NCBI GenBank assembly: GCA_002352945.1
Contig: DDHL01000023.1
Span: 1-6,490 of the forward strand
Length of the DNA stretch: 6,490 nucleotides
DNA from: Campylobacteraceae bacterium UBA1877
GTDB taxonomy: Bacteria; Campylobacterota; Campylobacteria; Campylobacterales; Campylobacteraceae
Direction: 5' to 3'
Of the stretch, positions 5,697-6,490 are shown piece by piece. A program made the position numbers and the translations under genes. The notes beneath the pieces were generated by a model, which saw nothing but the letters and a program-made list of their open reading frames with translations, was not told where the DNA came from and did not search any database. The stretch's first letter is position 1; the number at the start of each line of letters is the position of its first letter.

Positions 5697-5800
5697 ACAT
5701 GTACAGGCTCATGGATTGAGCGTACAATACGGTTGCATGTACTCCTTTGCTTCACGTCCCTTGTAATCCTCTTTACATGTAAAATTTTTTAGGAGTTCTA
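5697..5800 (+). promoter_or_regulatory. Structured leader of the rhodanese gene, possible cis-acting RNA
   Basis: This leader is less AT-rich than its surroundings and holds several complementary pairs. GTAC-AG-GCTCA (5701-5711) pairs with TGAGC-GTAC (5717-5725), giving a 9-bp stem with a 2-nt bulge and a 5-nt loop. ACTCCT (5741-5746) is fully complementary to AGGAGT (5791-5796), which holds the ribosome binding site. GGATT in the loop/stem (5713-5717) can pair with AATCC (5765-5769). Switching between open and closed ribosome-site forms is conceivable. I do not recognise a known riboswitch class. Confidence 0.35.
5772..5783. repeat. TTTACATGTAAA palindrome, copy 7 (upstream of rhodanese)
   Basis: A perfect 12-bp copy that ends 7 bp before the AGGAG ribosome binding site (5791-5795) and lies 17 bp before the rhodanese ATG. 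It is downstream of the only visible -10 box, so as a protein site it would act as a roadblock. In RNA it lies next to the ribosome site. A shorter related ACATGTAC occurs at 5697-5704. Confidence 0.8.
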
Positions 5801-6238
5801 ATGAACATTTTACGCAATTTTGCTTTTGTAGTTGGGTTATTGGTGGCATTTCAAAGTGCTGTGTTTGGATTTTTTAGTAGTTACAATTACATCTCCCCTG
5901 AAGAGACAGCAAAGATTATCAAAACAGCTCCAGAGTCGGCTGCAATTGTTGATATTCAAGTAGAAGAGGGTTTTAAAAAAGAGCATTTAAAGGGTGCAAT
6001 TGATACATACTCATATCCAGTCAAATCGGATGCTGATAAAGCAAAACTAGAAAGTGCAATTCCTGCTATTAAAGCTGATCAAAAAGTTATTATCGTTTGT
6101 CCACGAGGTGGCGGTGGAGCAAAAAGAGCTTACGATCACCTTGTTGAAAAAGGCATTAGTGAAGATAGAATCTTTATCCTCGAAAAAGGTCAAGAGGGTT
6201 GGCCGCGAGAGAAAATTAGTGATGTCTTGGTAAAATAA
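5801..6238 (+). CDS. Exported single-domain rhodanese-like protein
   Basis: A 145-aa protein with an N-terminal signal: Asn-Ile-Leu-Arg-Asn, then a hydrophobic stretch (about 7-22), and a plausible cleavage site after VFG (21-23). A periplasmic location, or membrane anchoring by an uncleaved helix, is likely. The rest is one rhodanese domain: D51 and the EGFKKEHLKGAI segment (56-67), equivalent to the usual DVRxxxEFxxGHIPGA; the active-site loop VCPRGGGGAKRA (99-110) with Cys100 as the sulfur-carrying residue; and the closing GWP (133-135). The loop CPRGGGG is glycine-rich and unlike the common CxxGxRS. Sulfane-sulfur transfer is the likely activity; its donor and acceptor are unknown. AGGAG is 5 nt before ATG. 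Its stop codon overlaps the start of the next gene. Confidence 0.88.
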   Translation: MNILRNFAFVVGLLVAFQSAVFGFFSSYNYISPEETAKIIKTAPESAAIVDIQVEEGFKKEHLKGAIDTYSYPVKSDADKAKLESAIPAIKADQKVIIVCPRGGGGAKRAYDHLVEKGISEDRIFILEKGQEGWPREKISDVLVK

Positions 6239-6490
6239 TGAATCCATCAACTGATTGCATCGACTGTAAAGCGTGCATGAAGGGGTGTTTAATGATGGGA
6301 GAGTTTACCGACTCTCCTAAAACACTCCTTGAGAATATAAAAAATTCGCCAGCAGACATGGCTTTTTCTTGTGCAGTTTGTGGATACTGCTCCCACGTTT
6401 GTCCAAAAGATATTAGTATTGAAGCGTATTTTATTGAACGAAAAAAGGAGCTAGCTCCAACTGAGCTGAAAAATTATGGCTACCGTTCTA
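6238..6490 (+). CDS. Protein with two 4Fe-4S motifs, HdrC/GlpC-like (3' end beyond window)
   Basis: The start codon shares its A with the last base of the rhodanese stop (TAATG), and there is no ribosome binding site of its own, so translation is coupled. The visible 84 residues hold two ferredoxin-type clusters: C7-x2-C10-x2-C13-x3-C17 and C45-x2-C48-x2-C51-x3-C55-P. No signal peptide or membrane segment is seen, so it should be cytoplasmic. Paired 4Fe-4S motifs of this spacing at the N-terminus are typical of (Fe-S)-binding oxidoreductase subunits such as HdrC and GlpC, which often go on to CCG domains. That part is out of view, so the full family and role stay open. Electron transfer, perhaps tied to the sulfur chemistry of the coupled rhodanese, is an inference. 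Confidence 0.8.
   Translation, partial: MNPSTDCIDCKACMKGCLMMGEFTDSPKTLLENIKNSPADMAFSCAVCGYCSHVCPKDISIEAYFIERKKELAPTELKNYGYRS

Noticed and set aside
5657..5755. A 32-codon GTG reading frame on the minus strand within the hcp-rhodanese gap.
   Set aside because: The nearest AAGGG is only about 2 nt from the GTG, the peptide matches nothing I recognise, and the region is better explained as the leader of the rhodanese gene.
5697..5770. Fluoride riboswitch, suggested by the AUGG loop and ACUCCU.
   Set aside because: The stem and the CUGAUG-type segment do not match well, and the downstream genes are not fluoride exporters or typical fluoride-responsive genes.
5676..5792. A 38-codon ATG reading frame on the plus strand with a hydrophobic C-terminal half, ending in the rhodanese ribosome binding site.
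   Set aside because: It has no ribosome binding site, overlaps the candidate -10 box at 5684-5689, and is no longer than chance open frames in such sequence.

Overview
The window is about 37-38% G+C by eye. Its protein signatures point to a Campylobacterota (epsilonproteobacterial) genome of the Sulfurospirillum/Arcobacter/Sulfurimonas kind. The clues are a RibB with a degenerate GTP-cyclohydrolase-II-like tail, a PurH carrying KTLNP in place of the usual KTLHP, AT-rich promoters with good -10 but poor -35 boxes, and strong AAGGAG ribosome binding sites. The genus is an inference and cannot be fixed from this stretch alone.

Layout, left to right. At 1-27 is the 5' end of a tRNA, very probably tRNA-Gln, on the minus strand. 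It is driven by a perfect consensus sigma-70 promoter (TTGACA, 17 bp, TATAAT) and is divergent from ribB (126-1163, +; riboflavin synthesis). ribB converges on and overlaps by 28 bp an ogt gene (1136-1600, -; O6-alkylguanine repair). ogt is divergent, across only 53 bp, from an ADP-ribosylglycohydrolase-family gene (1654-2514, +). purH follows (2587-4119, +; last two steps of IMP synthesis). It faces hcp (4216-5538, -; hybrid-cluster protein, nitrosative-stress/anaerobic redox enzyme) across a 96-bp gap made of two tandem hairpins. After a 262-bp regulatory region comes an exported single-domain rhodanese (5801-6238, +). It is translationally coupled (TAATG) to a protein with two 4Fe-4S motifs of the HdrC/GlpC type, which runs off the window (6238-6490).

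The genes are mostly unrelated housekeeping or stress functions arranged as single transcription units. The exception is the rhodanese/Fe-S pair, which is a real operon and suggests sulfur-linked redox work.

The most unusual feature is a 12-bp palindrome, TTTACATGTAAA. Six copies with an exact TTACATGTAA core, plus one near copy, lie in this 6.5 kb: in the ogt/ADP-ribosylglycohydrolase divergent gap, inside purH, four times in the purH/hcp gap (where pairs of copies build the hairpins), and just ahead of the rhodanese ribosome binding site. The second strong regulatory signal is a perfect FNR-type box (TTGAT-N4-ATCAA) placed for class II activation of hcp. No mobile element, CRISPR array or clear defence system was seen.
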